39,635 nt of DNA from Planctomycetota bacterium (GTDB lineage: Bacteria; Planctomycetota; UBA1135). The stretch is from assembly GCA_024275135.1 (NCBI GenBank), contig JAJRZS010000051.1, forward strand, positions 1 through 39,635. Reading direction: 5' to 3'. The first letter of the stretch is position 1; each line of letters begins with the position of its first letter. A program made the translations under genes and the position numbers. This document shows, one piece after another, positions 23,787 to 32,252 of the stretch. The notes under the pieces are model-generated. The model made no database searches and was not told the origin of the DNA. It worked only from the letters and a program-made list of their open reading frames with translations.

Positions 23787-26700
23787 CTACTGCGTTGATG
23801 AGGAGGAGTTAATTGGTTTTGGATTTTGAGCCGTAACAATTCGAAAGCCAATAAAAGGGCCATCGGACAACCACCAAGAACTCTTTGGCCATTGAGGGTC
23901 GCGACTCTGCCATTGTAGGCGGTAAGGCAAGACTGCTGAAGGTCCAACTTCCTCTGGTGGAGACAAAAAGTTTCCCCCCATAGCCATGCCTTTGGGATTT
24001 TCTCCCAGCACCCACTCGGATAGATTGCCCCAAACATCATAGAGACCAAAAGGATTTGGCTGCAAAGATGCCACTTTATGAGGGCGTCCTTGGGAGTTGT
24101 CTGCAAACCAAGCGACTTGATTTAAGGAGGACATCTTTTGCTCGGCAGAATACAGCATCCATTCCTTTTCTGTGGGCAGGCGAAATGGATGCTGATACCT
24201 TTCACTCAACCACCGACAAAATTCCTTTGCTGCATGAAAGGTCATGCCCAATGCTGGCATGTGGTCATGTCCGTACCCGCGAGTAACAGGAAAAACGGAA
24301 CGGCTTGGCCCCGTAATTCCGTCGACTTTGCTTTGTTCATCTGAGCGCAGAAAGAATAGGTCGTACAATTCCCATGGCACTTCGGTGGTGCTTACCCATA
24401 GGGTTTCCTTGTCTTCTCTTGGCACTGGCGCAAACTGTAAAGAAATTCCGGGAGCAAAGGCGACTTCTTGATCGAATTTCTCAACAGTAGGAATTACTGG
24501 CGAAGAAGGTGGCGCATCGCAGAGGGCCAAGGTGCCTTCAACCAAATGCCGTCGGAACCAATCCGCAGTCCAAACCTCGGCACGGTGACCAAGAGCTGTG
24601 TAAAAAACACCCCCTTTGCCTTCTGCTCGCTCCCAAGCAAGCGCATAGTCTTTATCTTGGCGATGCATTTGGGTTGGGTCTTGCGGCACCGAACTCAAAT
24701 CCAATTGCAAGATTACATGGAGGCGTTGGCTGGAGTAGGGATCTCTAAATTGATAAATCTCATCAGTAAGCGAAAAGCCACTGGGCAAAAATTTCACCGC
24801 AGGATGTGTAGGATCTTCGACCAAAACCCGCACTTTTTGATGCCATGGGTGGCCGTCAAAATAGGCACCAAGCATGGCGCCATACTCTTTCCAATCGTAG
24901 AAAGTGTCGGCAGCACAATGGGCACCGACCAAAGTTCCGCCTTCCCGTACAAATCGAAGTAGGGCCGATTTCCCTTCTGCGCTAAGAGGAAGTTCACCCG
25001 TGGTGTAGAAAAATACGGCGTCGATGTCGGCCAGCCCTTCGTCGTTAAACCTTTGATAGCTACGATCCACGGTAACCTGGAAGCGAACATCGTCCGCAGC
25101 CCATTGCATCCACATTTTCTCCACGAGGGAAAGTCCATCAGCCCCAGCCTTGGCAACAGCATGCTCGTAGCCGCGGGAATCTACATGCACCAATATTTTT
25201 CGCTGCTGTTTTTGCGCCGATAAGAACTCGACTAAGTCCTGGATTTGCTGAGCGCTTAGAATTTCTTCGAAATTTGCTGGCATGGGAGAAATGGACTCCC
25301 CCCCTTCCGCAACAACGCCAAAGCCCGGAGCTAAGGAAGCGCTTGGCTTGATAATGGATTCCAACAGTTCTTCCTTACTACGCATTAAGCCAATGGTGGA
25401 TAAGTCTGGACCGGCAGGGTTGGGTCTGCCCTCAGGAGTGGCGCCGCGGACAGAATGACAACGCGTGCACCCCGCAGTGGAGTGGTAGAGAAAAATATCG
25501 CGTCCGCGTTCGATAGCATCGCGCTTGCGTTCGGTCGGGAAGCTGAGGTCTTTGTCGTCGAACCAGGATAAAGCACGAACCCCAAACTCACGGGCTTCGT
25601 TCAATACTGGGTCAAACTTTTTGGGCCGATCCCAAAAACGGATATAGTTTGCGATTTCTTCGCGTAATTTTGCCGAAAGTTTTGGACTCTGGTATGCCCG
25701 GTACAGTCTCGCCGCGTCATCTGCCGTACCGAGTAGATTGCATGCTGCTGCAGCGCGACGCAGCAAAGGTTCGGAAACGTTGTTGTCTACATCGAGGCTG
25801 GCAGCCAAAGCCGGCAGCGCCTCTTCGATAGGTTCATCAAAAATGGCACAAGCAGTTTCGCGCCTGATGTTTTGATTTGGATCATGCAAATAAACTTGAA
25901 TGGATGCGTCCTGCAAGCGCCGCAAGGCAAGAACCAGAGTAAGGCGTGTGGCTTGCGGAAAGGAATAAACGGCATCCATTCTGCGCAAGGCATCTACCCA
26001 ATGCGGGGACTTAGCTAGAGCCCAGGAAGCTGTTTGCATTAAGGTTCGATCCTGGCTTCCCCCATTGTTCCAAACTCGCCATAACTCGAACTCACGGATA
26101 GGCTCCAAACCCCAACCCTGCGCAGCTGCCCAAGTGCCCCACAGGTAAAGGGCCTCACGGCGCACAGCAAAGGAGGAATCCATCAACGCCATCACTAAGG
26201 TGTCTTGGCAAAGGCTGGCAAACTCTTCCTGAGGAGATACATAGCGCAAGGATTGCACTGCATGGATACGGATTTGCTCTTCTTTATCTTTGGCCAAAGC
26301 ACACAGGCGATTCGCGTCCTCCACGCCGGCAGCCATCATGCTTATTCCCCACAACGCATGAATGCGCGCTAACAAAGAGACCTTTTCGTCTTCTGCTGTT
26401 TTCCATAGACGTTTCTTTTCACCTAAATCGACCAAGGCCCACTGTGCTTCGAACCGCACTCTGCGATCGGGGTGGGAAAGCCATGCCTGTAGCTGATTGG
26501 GGTCGGCCTGAGAAAAATCGCCAGCAAGGATTTCCCGTGTTTCTTTCATCAACTTTGAATCGGCATCTTTGCTTTGAGCCCGATAAATCCGTCCATAACC
26601 ATCCCCAACCCAACCTCGCACCCAATCACTGGCGTAGAGTGAGCCGTCGGGGCCGAAGCAAACATCCGTAGCTAGGATTCCCCACCAATATTCTTCCTCT

Positions 26701-27911
26701 TCTTGTAAGCGGAAACTTGCACCCTGGGGTTGTACTCGGAAGCGGCGAATTCCACTGTATTCCGCGCCGCCAAGAAAATCGCAAAGGAAAAAACTTCCGC
26801 GAGCTTCTGGCCCTAAGCCCACTCCTAGATAGGCAGCGAGGCCCGATGGCCCGGAAGCTAAATTGGCGATAGGAGCATTCAAGAAAAGTGGTAAGTCTTT
26901 CTTTTCCTGCACGGGCTTCCACCACTCCTCACTCATCCACGGGCCACGGTCCGGCAAATACTGGAAATTCATGCGCCAACCACTGTCTCCTCCCTCCAAC
27001 ACATGCACCAAACGCGCGCGATCACCCGCATCGCAGTTGTTGTCTACGGTAAATAGGTTGCCAAAATCGTCGAAAGCCAGTTCTTGCGGATTGCGCAAAC
27101 CTCGAGCCAAAACCTCCAACTCGGTGCCGTCTAAGTTACAGCGAAAAACCGCACCTCGACCAGGCTCGGCAAGCAAGGTGCCCCGTTCTGTTTCAACATG
27201 GTAGCCGCGATCACCGATGCTGAAATAGAGACGCCGACGGGGGCCAATGACGAGGCCGTGCATATCATGGCCACGAAAAGCCACGCGCACACCAAATCCA
27301 TAGTGGAGCGACTTGCCGCTTTCCGCAATGTTGTCTCCGTTCTCATCATGAAGTAACCATAGATTTGGAATGCAGGTGTAGTAGAGATCCTTGCCACGAG
27401 CCAGCAATCCCGCTCCAGTGCCATCAACGAGGTGGTGAAAGCCATGTGCAAACAAAATGCTCTCATCCATCACTCCATCACCATCTTTATCCTTTAGTGC
27501 CTGGATGCGGTCGTCGTGATCGGTCCATTCTTCGGCCAATTCAGGATGATGTCGCAAAAACATCTGCGCGCGCTGCTCTACGGTTTGTAATTGCAAATCA
27601 TCTTCCAACCATTCCGGAAAGGTTCGATTATCAGCAACACCTTCCGTCTCTTGGCGAAAGGTTTCAGCAACATAAAGAGTGCCGTCGTAAGCAATATCCA
27701 TAGCGACTGGATTTGCCAACATGGGCTCTGCTGCAACCAATTGGATTTGCAGTGTTGGAGGAACCACAAAGTTGGCCATAGCCTCTTGCGCTTGCGTTGA
27801 GGCCTCAGCCTTTTTTGCCGACAGAGGGACTGCAGGTGGTTGATATGAGCGTGGCTGCTGCGCACAAACGGAGGGCAAGCCAAGCAGGAGCGTGAAGATG
27901 AAAAGTGTCAT
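23787..27911 (-). CDS. Secreted multidomain fusion: PVC-type dehydrogenase/beta-propeller, HEAT repeats, cytochrome c, ThuA, SUMF1-like
   Basis: A 1374-residue protein with a signal peptide (MTLFIFTLLLGLPSVCAQ). Domains in order: a six-bladed soluble-dehydrogenase propeller (about 45-450; ANPVAMDIAYDGTLYVAE, RNPQELAFDDFGNLFTVD, CFGPDGSLYASDW); HEAT-like helices (about 465-760); cytochrome c with CTRCH at about 815-819 and a likely Met ligand in SPMPANFEEILS; a ThuA-like domain (about 905-1130; GGTLVGAHCAADTFYDW, VFYTALGHR); and a C-terminal SUMF1/FGE-like fold (about 1155-1360; RLPTEKEWMLYSAEQ, GLYDVWGNLSEWV, FIGFRIV). The FGE domain lacks the two catalytic Cys. These parts are often separate genes in Planctomycetota. 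A role in periplasmic carbohydrate oxidation feeding electrons to the haem is the likeliest reading. Confidence 0.88.
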   Translation of the reverse strand: MTLFIFTLLLGLPSVCAQQPRSYQPPAVPLSAKKAEASTQAQEAMANFVVPPTLQIQLVAAEPMLANPVAMDIAYDGTLYVAETFRQETEGVADNRTFPEWLEDDLQLQTVEQRAQMFLRHHPELAEEWTDHDDRIQALKDKDGDGVMDESILFAHGFHHLVDGTGAGLLARGKDLYYTCIPNLWLLHDENGDNIAESGKSLHYGFGVRVAFRGHDMHGLVIGPRRRLYFSIGDRGYHVETERGTLLAEPGRGAVFRCNLDGTELEVLARGLRNPQELAFDDFGNLFTVDNNCDAGDRARLVHVLEGGDSGWRMNFQYLPDRGPWMSEEWWKPVQEKKDLPLFLNAPIANLASGPSGLAAYLGVGLGPEARGSFFLCDFLGGAEYSGIRRFRVQPQGASFRLQEEEEYWWGILATDVCFGPDGSLYASDWVRGWVGDGYGRIYRAQSKDADSKLMKETREILAGDFSQADPNQLQAWLSHPDRRVRFEAQWALVDLGEKKRLWKTAEDEKVSLLARIHALWGISMMAAGVEDANRLCALAKDKEEQIRIHAVQSLRYVSPQEEFASLCQDTLVMALMDSSFAVRREALYLWGTWAAAQGWGLEPIREFELWRVWNNGGSQDRTLMQTASWALAKSPHWVDALRRMDAVYSFPQATRLTLVLALRRLQDASIQVYLHDPNQNIRRETACAIFDEPIEEALPALAASLDVDNNVSEPLLRRAAAACNLLGTADDAARLYRAYQSPKLSAKLREEIANYIRFWDRPKKFDPVLNEAREFGVRALSWFDDKDLSFPTERKRDAIERGRDIFLYHSTAGCTRCHSVRGATPEGRPNPAGPDLSTIGLMRSKEELLESIIKPSASLAPGFGVVAEGGESISPMPANFEEILSAQQIQDLVEFLSAQKQQRKILVHVDSRGYEHAVAKAGADGLSLVEKMWMQWAADDVRFQVTVDRSYQRFNDEGLADIDAVFFYTTGELPLSAEGKSALLRFVREGGTLVGAHCAADTFYDWKEYGAMLGAYFDGHPWHQKVRVLVEDPTHPAVKFLPSGFSLTDEIYQFRDPYSSQRLHVILQLDLSSVPQDPTQMHRQDKDYALAWERAEGKGGVFYTALGHRAEVWTADWFRRHLVEGTLALCDAPPSSPVIPTVEKFDQEVAFAPGISLQFAPVPREDKETLWVSTTEVPWELYDLFFLRSDEQSKVDGITGPSRSVFPVTRGYGHDHMPALGMTFHAAKEFCRWLSERYQHPFRLPTEKEWMLYSAEQKMSSLNQVAWFADNSQGRPHKVASLQPNPFGLYDVWGNLSEWVLGENPKGMAMGGNFLSPPEEVGPSAVLPYRLQWQSRDPQWPKSSWWLSDGPFIGFRIVTAQNPKPINSSSSTQ

Positions 27912-27938
27912 GGGCGGGGCGCTGCTGAAACTCAGCTA

Positions 27939-27980
27939 TTTGGATGCTACTGAGTTTGCAGATTTTCTGCGACCTCAGCG
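27939..27980. repeat. Left direct repeat (attL-like) of the genomic island
   Basis: Positions 27952-27980 are identical over 29 bp to 39251-39279. The match extends to 27939 with three mismatches (42 bp). The repeat begins GAGTTTGCAGATTTTCTGCG. On the minus strand it spells the last codons of protoporphyrinogen oxidase (EVAENLQT) and here continues CAG TAG, giving a hemY-like end ...LQTQ-stop 35 nt upstream of the PVC fusion gene. It marks where the chromosome resumes after the island. Confidence 0.9.
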
Positions 27981-28195
27981 CTCCCCACTGGGTAGGTTCA
28001 CAAGCCGGGGGCGCCAAGAACGACTTGCATTCCATTTTACTCCATTGCCGATAATGCCTTCCCAGCCTATCGCAGCTATAGGAGGATTAGAGTGTTGCAA
28101 GCACGGACTGGATCAGCAGGTCGGCCGCCGGATGGTAGGTACTGGGACCTTGAAGCGTTGCGCTCCTTGTTAGCGCGAAGCGTGAAGGGAGCGTG

Positions 28196-30664
28196 TCATG
28201 CTTGTTCAGACTCACGGAGCTTTTCAAGGGTTTTGTCTGTAGCCTGTTTGTGCAAGAAGTCCAAAGCACATTCAGCGTTAGCGCGGTGTTTGCGCGACCG
28301 TGCAAGATCAGAAGCCTCTTTGAGGATTTTTTCAAATCGCATTGCTTGGTCACTATCAGGGGCCAGAAAGTTCTCTTCGAATCTTCGTCGCTTAAGTATG
28401 TGGGGAGCAAGATAGCAGCACTGCAGGAACAGTTGACTACTTGGGCTGGGGTTGGAAAGGGCTTTTCCAAACTCCCTGAGATACCATTTCATTATTGTAT
28501 GTTGAGTGTCACCCGGCAGAACCTCCCGCATGAGCGACTCGTGACGGAAACGGGCAAGGTTGCGATAGGCTCGAAGCCAGTACGTCGGTGCAAGATCGTC
28601 GGAGACGGCTGCATGGTGGAGCCGGTTAAAGAATAACGAAAAGTCCTCCTCTTTCGTGAAACAATTGCCAGCGCATGCCAAAACCTCTCCCTTTACTTTC
28701 GACCTATCATCCCTGAGCCTAGCACGCACATAATCCAAAATCGGCTCGGGGCACCTCGCATAGAACCAGCTGGCGAACCAAAGGATGTCTGTCCGGAGCT
28801 GTGGCCTTGTGTCGAAGGCTATGGGAAGGAGTTCAATGAGTTGCTGGAGTATAGGTTCGACTTTCGGTTCTGCCTTCACTCGCGCGCTTGGAATAACTCC
28901 AAGATAGACAAAAAGAGAATGGATCTCGTCAGGGTAATCCAAGTCTTCTGGATATACATCCAGGTCCTGCGGACGTTGCCATTTGTTCAATTCATTTTCT
29001 CTTGCATTTTTCAGGATCAGTGAAGTCAGCCTGTTGCGACGTGCGGCAATCAAAACCTTCTCCAAAGTCGGCAGGGCTAATCCCGACATGGAGTGGTGCG
29101 AGACGACATAAGCAGAACCCGGGGGCCACCCATATTGCAACGGCGGGAGATGTTCTATGGCCTCCATTCGGTCCTCGCGGACCATAGCATCGAAAAGCCC
29201 ACGACTCTCAGAATGCACCTCGACGCATGCCGAGCCGTGGCCTGGACGCACCCGCGCGGAAATCCAGACATCTTCCCGTCTCTCCAGGGCCTTTCGTCCC
29301 TTCGCAGAAAGACTCCAAAGGATGTCTTCACCCCTTTTCTCACGGCGGATTGTTAGAGTGATTTTCGGCTCCTTCGCAGGGCTTAGAAAAAAATCTCTGA
29401 TTGGTTTCGGTGACTTGTATTCCTTGCCAGCTGGCACCTCGGCTTCCTCGAGGAGGTTTAACCAACGTTGTTCCGGATCGTAGAATCGGTTTCTGTCCAA
29501 ATAGAGGAGCTGCAAAGATGCTAGAGCCTCGTAGTAGGGCACGACTTTTTCTGTGAGCCGCCGCATTCCTTCATCGGCTCCTCGCAGGGGAGCTTCAAGG
29601 CCGGAAAGGACAGGTGGAGTCGACACATTCTGCCCAGGTTCACGCATCCACCGGGGCAGCTCATCCTGCGAACCCCACGGTCCCGACAAAACGACGGCGT
29701 GGAGTTCACCGGATGAATCAAGGTCTTGGACACTCTGGACGAACTTCTTCCAAAAGGAAGAGCCAGGGGCAAAGGCCGCCTCGACAGGTGTACAGGGAAG
29801 GCACTCGCGGAGGTGTTTGGAGATTATGCTGTAGGCTTTCCTGGATGGTTTAGAGGCAGAGCGCTCGTGAGAACCGAGAAGCATTTGGAGGAAAGCATCT
29901 TCCGTGGCCTCCCGATCACTAGCACTGAGGTGAGAAGCCTGCCAGGGAAGACCCCATATGAGCGTCTCCGCAGGAACCTGTGTTCGATCCTGGACCGGGC
30001 AGAGCAACCGATTTTCGTTCGTCTCTTCCAAACGCAGCGGCACGAGAGCAATTTCCCAAACGTCGGCTCCGCCGGTCATGACGAGCAGTGAACCTGCGCG
30101 TTCGCCTGGCTCGGCCGTGGTGCGTGCAAGTAGTTCCTTGCCAGCTTGGCTTTCGCACCAGTCCAGGGCGACGGCTACCGTGCGAGGGAAGAATTGGACC
30201 TCGGCAAAGACCTTCTCCAGCTCGGATAGAAGTTGCTCGCGGGGGCCGGGGCCGAGGCCGGCCGGCACCACCAAGCCGAGACGTAGGCTGCCTTGCCCTA
30301 GTCCTTCCAGCGCCCGACGCACGACGCGCGAGAAATTCACGCCAACGACCCCGGATTCCCCGGGGGGATGCCATTCGAAACGGTCTCGGGTCAGTAAGAG
30401 AGAATCCGGCCTGCTCCCAAGAACTAACCACCCCTCGGCCCAATGGCGTCGTGAGGGATTCTCAGGGTTGAAACAGGTCTCTGGATGGATTCCGTGGAGG
30501 TTCGTTCCCCGGCGGTGGCATTTCGCAGCCTCACCAACGAGAGGTGATTCCCCTCGGAACCAAGGCAGACAGAAAGAGCAGTGGATCCGCCCTCCCTTGC
30601 CCTCGCCCGTTCGCCAAGTAGGCTGGAAGGATGTTAAGTCCGCTACCAGGTAGTCAGCCGACAT
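28196..30664 (-). CDS. Degenerate Hsp70/actin-fold protein with a long helical C-terminal region
   Basis: An 822-residue protein and the last gene of the island operon; its start overlaps the upstream gene end by 11 bp. The first ~340 residues follow the Hsp70 order: YLVADLTSF (phosphate-1 position, Asp kept), SPLVGEAAKCHRRGTNLHGI (like LVGxxAKxQ...NP of DnaK), LGLVVPAGLGPGPREQLLSE (like VITVPAYFNDAQRQATK), TVAVALDW (like PTAAALAYG), SLLVMTGGADVWEIAL (phosphate-2 position, where DLGGGT has become MTGGAD) and HAVVLSGPWGSQDELPRWM (like the adenosine motif VLVGGSTRMP). Loss of the phosphate-2 Asp and Gly/Thr suggests weak or no ATPase activity. The rest (about 400-820) is mainly helical with no family I recognise. 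It could be a sensor of unfolded or phage protein, or a clamp for the AAA+ partner. Confidence 0.65.
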   Translation of the reverse strand: MSADYLVADLTSFQPTWRTGEGKGGRIHCSFCLPWFRGESPLVGEAAKCHRRGTNLHGIHPETCFNPENPSRRHWAEGWLVLGSRPDSLLLTRDRFEWHPPGESGVVGVNFSRVVRRALEGLGQGSLRLGLVVPAGLGPGPREQLLSELEKVFAEVQFFPRTVAVALDWCESQAGKELLARTTAEPGERAGSLLVMTGGADVWEIALVPLRLEETNENRLLCPVQDRTQVPAETLIWGLPWQASHLSASDREATEDAFLQMLLGSHERSASKPSRKAYSIISKHLRECLPCTPVEAAFAPGSSFWKKFVQSVQDLDSSGELHAVVLSGPWGSQDELPRWMREPGQNVSTPPVLSGLEAPLRGADEGMRRLTEKVVPYYEALASLQLLYLDRNRFYDPEQRWLNLLEEAEVPAGKEYKSPKPIRDFFLSPAKEPKITLTIRREKRGEDILWSLSAKGRKALERREDVWISARVRPGHGSACVEVHSESRGLFDAMVREDRMEAIEHLPPLQYGWPPGSAYVVSHHSMSGLALPTLEKVLIAARRNRLTSLILKNARENELNKWQRPQDLDVYPEDLDYPDEIHSLFVYLGVIPSARVKAEPKVEPILQQLIELLPIAFDTRPQLRTDILWFASWFYARCPEPILDYVRARLRDDRSKVKGEVLACAGNCFTKEEDFSLFFNRLHHAAVSDDLAPTYWLRAYRNLARFRHESLMREVLPGDTQHTIMKWYLREFGKALSNPSPSSQLFLQCCYLAPHILKRRRFEENFLAPDSDQAMRFEKILKEASDLARSRKHRANAECALDFLHKQATDKTLEKLRESEQA

Positions 30665-32252
30665 TCAATTCCTCCAGTGTGAGGTGAAGACCTGCCCCAA
30701 GGTCGCCCCAGGAGCGGTGTAATGGGAACGGTAGGCGGAGGAGCAAGAGAGGGGGCTGTCCGTCTAACCATTCATGGTCTTCAGGTCCGACCTCGGGCAG
30801 ACCGAGAACCACGATTCCAGTCCAAGTCCAGCCCGTCGAAGCACAAAGCCCTTCGAGCCTCGCCCGTAAGGCCGGGAGGTCGGGCGGTTGGGCTCCTGCG
30901 TGGCCGGCCAGGGCTGCCCATGCCAGGCAAAGGATGCGGTCGCCTGGCCAGCACAGAACCCAGTCTGCGCCACTGGCGAAAACTCGGTCGGGGAGGTGAA
31001 GCCGATCCGCCTGCTCCTCAGCCCAAGGGTCGCGAAAGTCCACGACGTGGCAAGGACCTAAAGGGGAGCTCAAAGGCCCCGGAACGGTAGGGCCCAACGT
31101 CCACTCCCCTGCCTTCCCTTCCGCGCAAAAGTAGGGAGTCGACACCCGAGCCTCCATCCATGCCTGGTTTTCGAGAAGGAGGGAAGCGAGAAGAATGCGC
31201 GCCGTGGAGGCCCATACGCGGCCCTGCCAACGCCAAGCGTCGTCCACCGCGCGTTGCTGTTTCCTAATCTCCAAATAGGCCCTCCAAACGTGGCGATAGC
31301 GCCGTTCGAACTGGAAACAGTAGGTCGGCGTAGTCATATGGTGCTGTAGGGCACCAACTTGGCGGAGGCTGGGATTCCTAAGAATGATTCCGAGAACCAA
31401 GAGGAGCCGACGGACGGATTCATAGCGCTCGTGGCCCTTCCAGGCCGCATTTCGCCGACAGTACGCGGCTGCCATCCGCTCCATGCGCCGTACGCTCCAC
31501 ATGAGCACAGAATTCTCGGGTAGATCTGCCGTGTCTTCTTTGACGACGGCGATAAGCTCCTGCCTGGGGCCCGCCTTTTCTGCGGGGGTCCGGCCGAGCG
31601 CCTCGGCATAACGACGCATGGAATAAGGGTCCATCTCCTGGATCCTGGAGAGTTTTATTGGCTGATGAATCCGCCTAAGCATCCGGCGTGGACTACGACT
31701 GATGGAATTGAGGGCCTGTAGGAGATCTTGTCGTCTTGCAAGTTCGACGATCAAGGAGAGTTCAGCGGTGTCCTCGCTGCCCCGCTTCCAGGTCGCGCAT
31801 ACGGTTGCCCAAGTGCGGCGCGCGCCGAAGGGGAGGGAGCCCTCAAGGGCAGCGAAGTCCTCTTTCGCTCCGCTTTCGACGTGGGCGAGCTCCTTGTAGC
31901 GCTCGTACTGCCACATTAGCCACTGCTCCCTCAAATCCTCTTCGCGCTCTTCCTCCTCGAATGCGCGGTTGGGAAGGCCACGCAGGAAGGCCTCACCTCT
32001 CCAGCCAGGACAGCTGAAGTCGTTGCGTCCCTCGTGAGTAAGTAATGGGAGATCGAATTGGGCCGGGTGTCCCTTGACCTCTCTCACTGCGCACACAGGC
32101 TTTTTTCCGTTCCAAGCAAACCCGGCAGGCAAAGCCCCCACGAGGCGAGGTAAAACTTCCAGTTCTAGTTTCTCTTCCAGGCCCTTCTCCAAAGCCAGAC
32201 CCGTCATACCGCAAAAGTGGCCCCACGGTGAGGAGTGAAGTACGAGTGTCAT
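30654..32252 (-). CDS. DUF2357/McrC-like partner of the AAA+ ATPase
   Basis: A 532-residue protein. ATG 32252 is chosen over an upstream TTG because it forms an ATGA overlap with the AAA+ gene. The central region contains DTADLPENSVLMWSVRRM (about 241-257), which fits the DxPEN...L...L core of DUF2357, the N-terminal module of McrC-type proteins. It also has TPTYCFQFERRYRHVWRAYL, resembling the later YRxVxxxYL helix. Position immediately after an McrB-like AAA+ gene supports this. I cannot find the PD-(D/E)xK nuclease expected at the C-terminus of McrC. The last ~150 residues are hydrophobic and Pro-rich (DWVLCWPGDRILCLAWAAL, PPLLLLRLPFPLH). It may be an adaptor that activates the ATPase, with cleavage done by the helicase-nuclease. 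Confidence 0.6.
   Translation of the reverse strand: MTLVLHSSPWGHFCGMTGLALEKGLEEKLELEVLPRLVGALPAGFAWNGKKPVCAVREVKGHPAQFDLPLLTHEGRNDFSCPGWRGEAFLRGLPNRAFEEEEREEDLREQWLMWQYERYKELAHVESGAKEDFAALEGSLPFGARRTWATVCATWKRGSEDTAELSLIVELARRQDLLQALNSISRSPRRMLRRIHQPIKLSRIQEMDPYSMRRYAEALGRTPAEKAGPRQELIAVVKEDTADLPENSVLMWSVRRMERMAAAYCRRNAAWKGHERYESVRRLLLVLGIILRNPSLRQVGALQHHMTTPTYCFQFERRYRHVWRAYLEIRKQQRAVDDAWRWQGRVWASTARILLASLLLENQAWMEARVSTPYFCAEGKAGEWTLGPTVPGPLSSPLGPCHVVDFRDPWAEEQADRLHLPDRVFASGADWVLCWPGDRILCLAWAALAGHAGAQPPDLPALRARLEGLCASTGWTWTGIVVLGLPEVGPEDHEWLDGQPPLLLLRLPFPLHRSWGDLGAGLHLTLEELNVG

Noticed and set aside
23787..27911. C-terminal SUMF1-like domain as an active formylglycine-generating enzyme for the neighbouring sulfatase-like protein
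   Set aside because: The catalytic Cys pair is missing and the neighbour lacks the Cys/Ser to be modified.
28092..28636. Plus-strand frames at the left end of the island
   Set aside because: They lie antisense to the Hsp70-like gene and its 3' region and have no recognisable domain.
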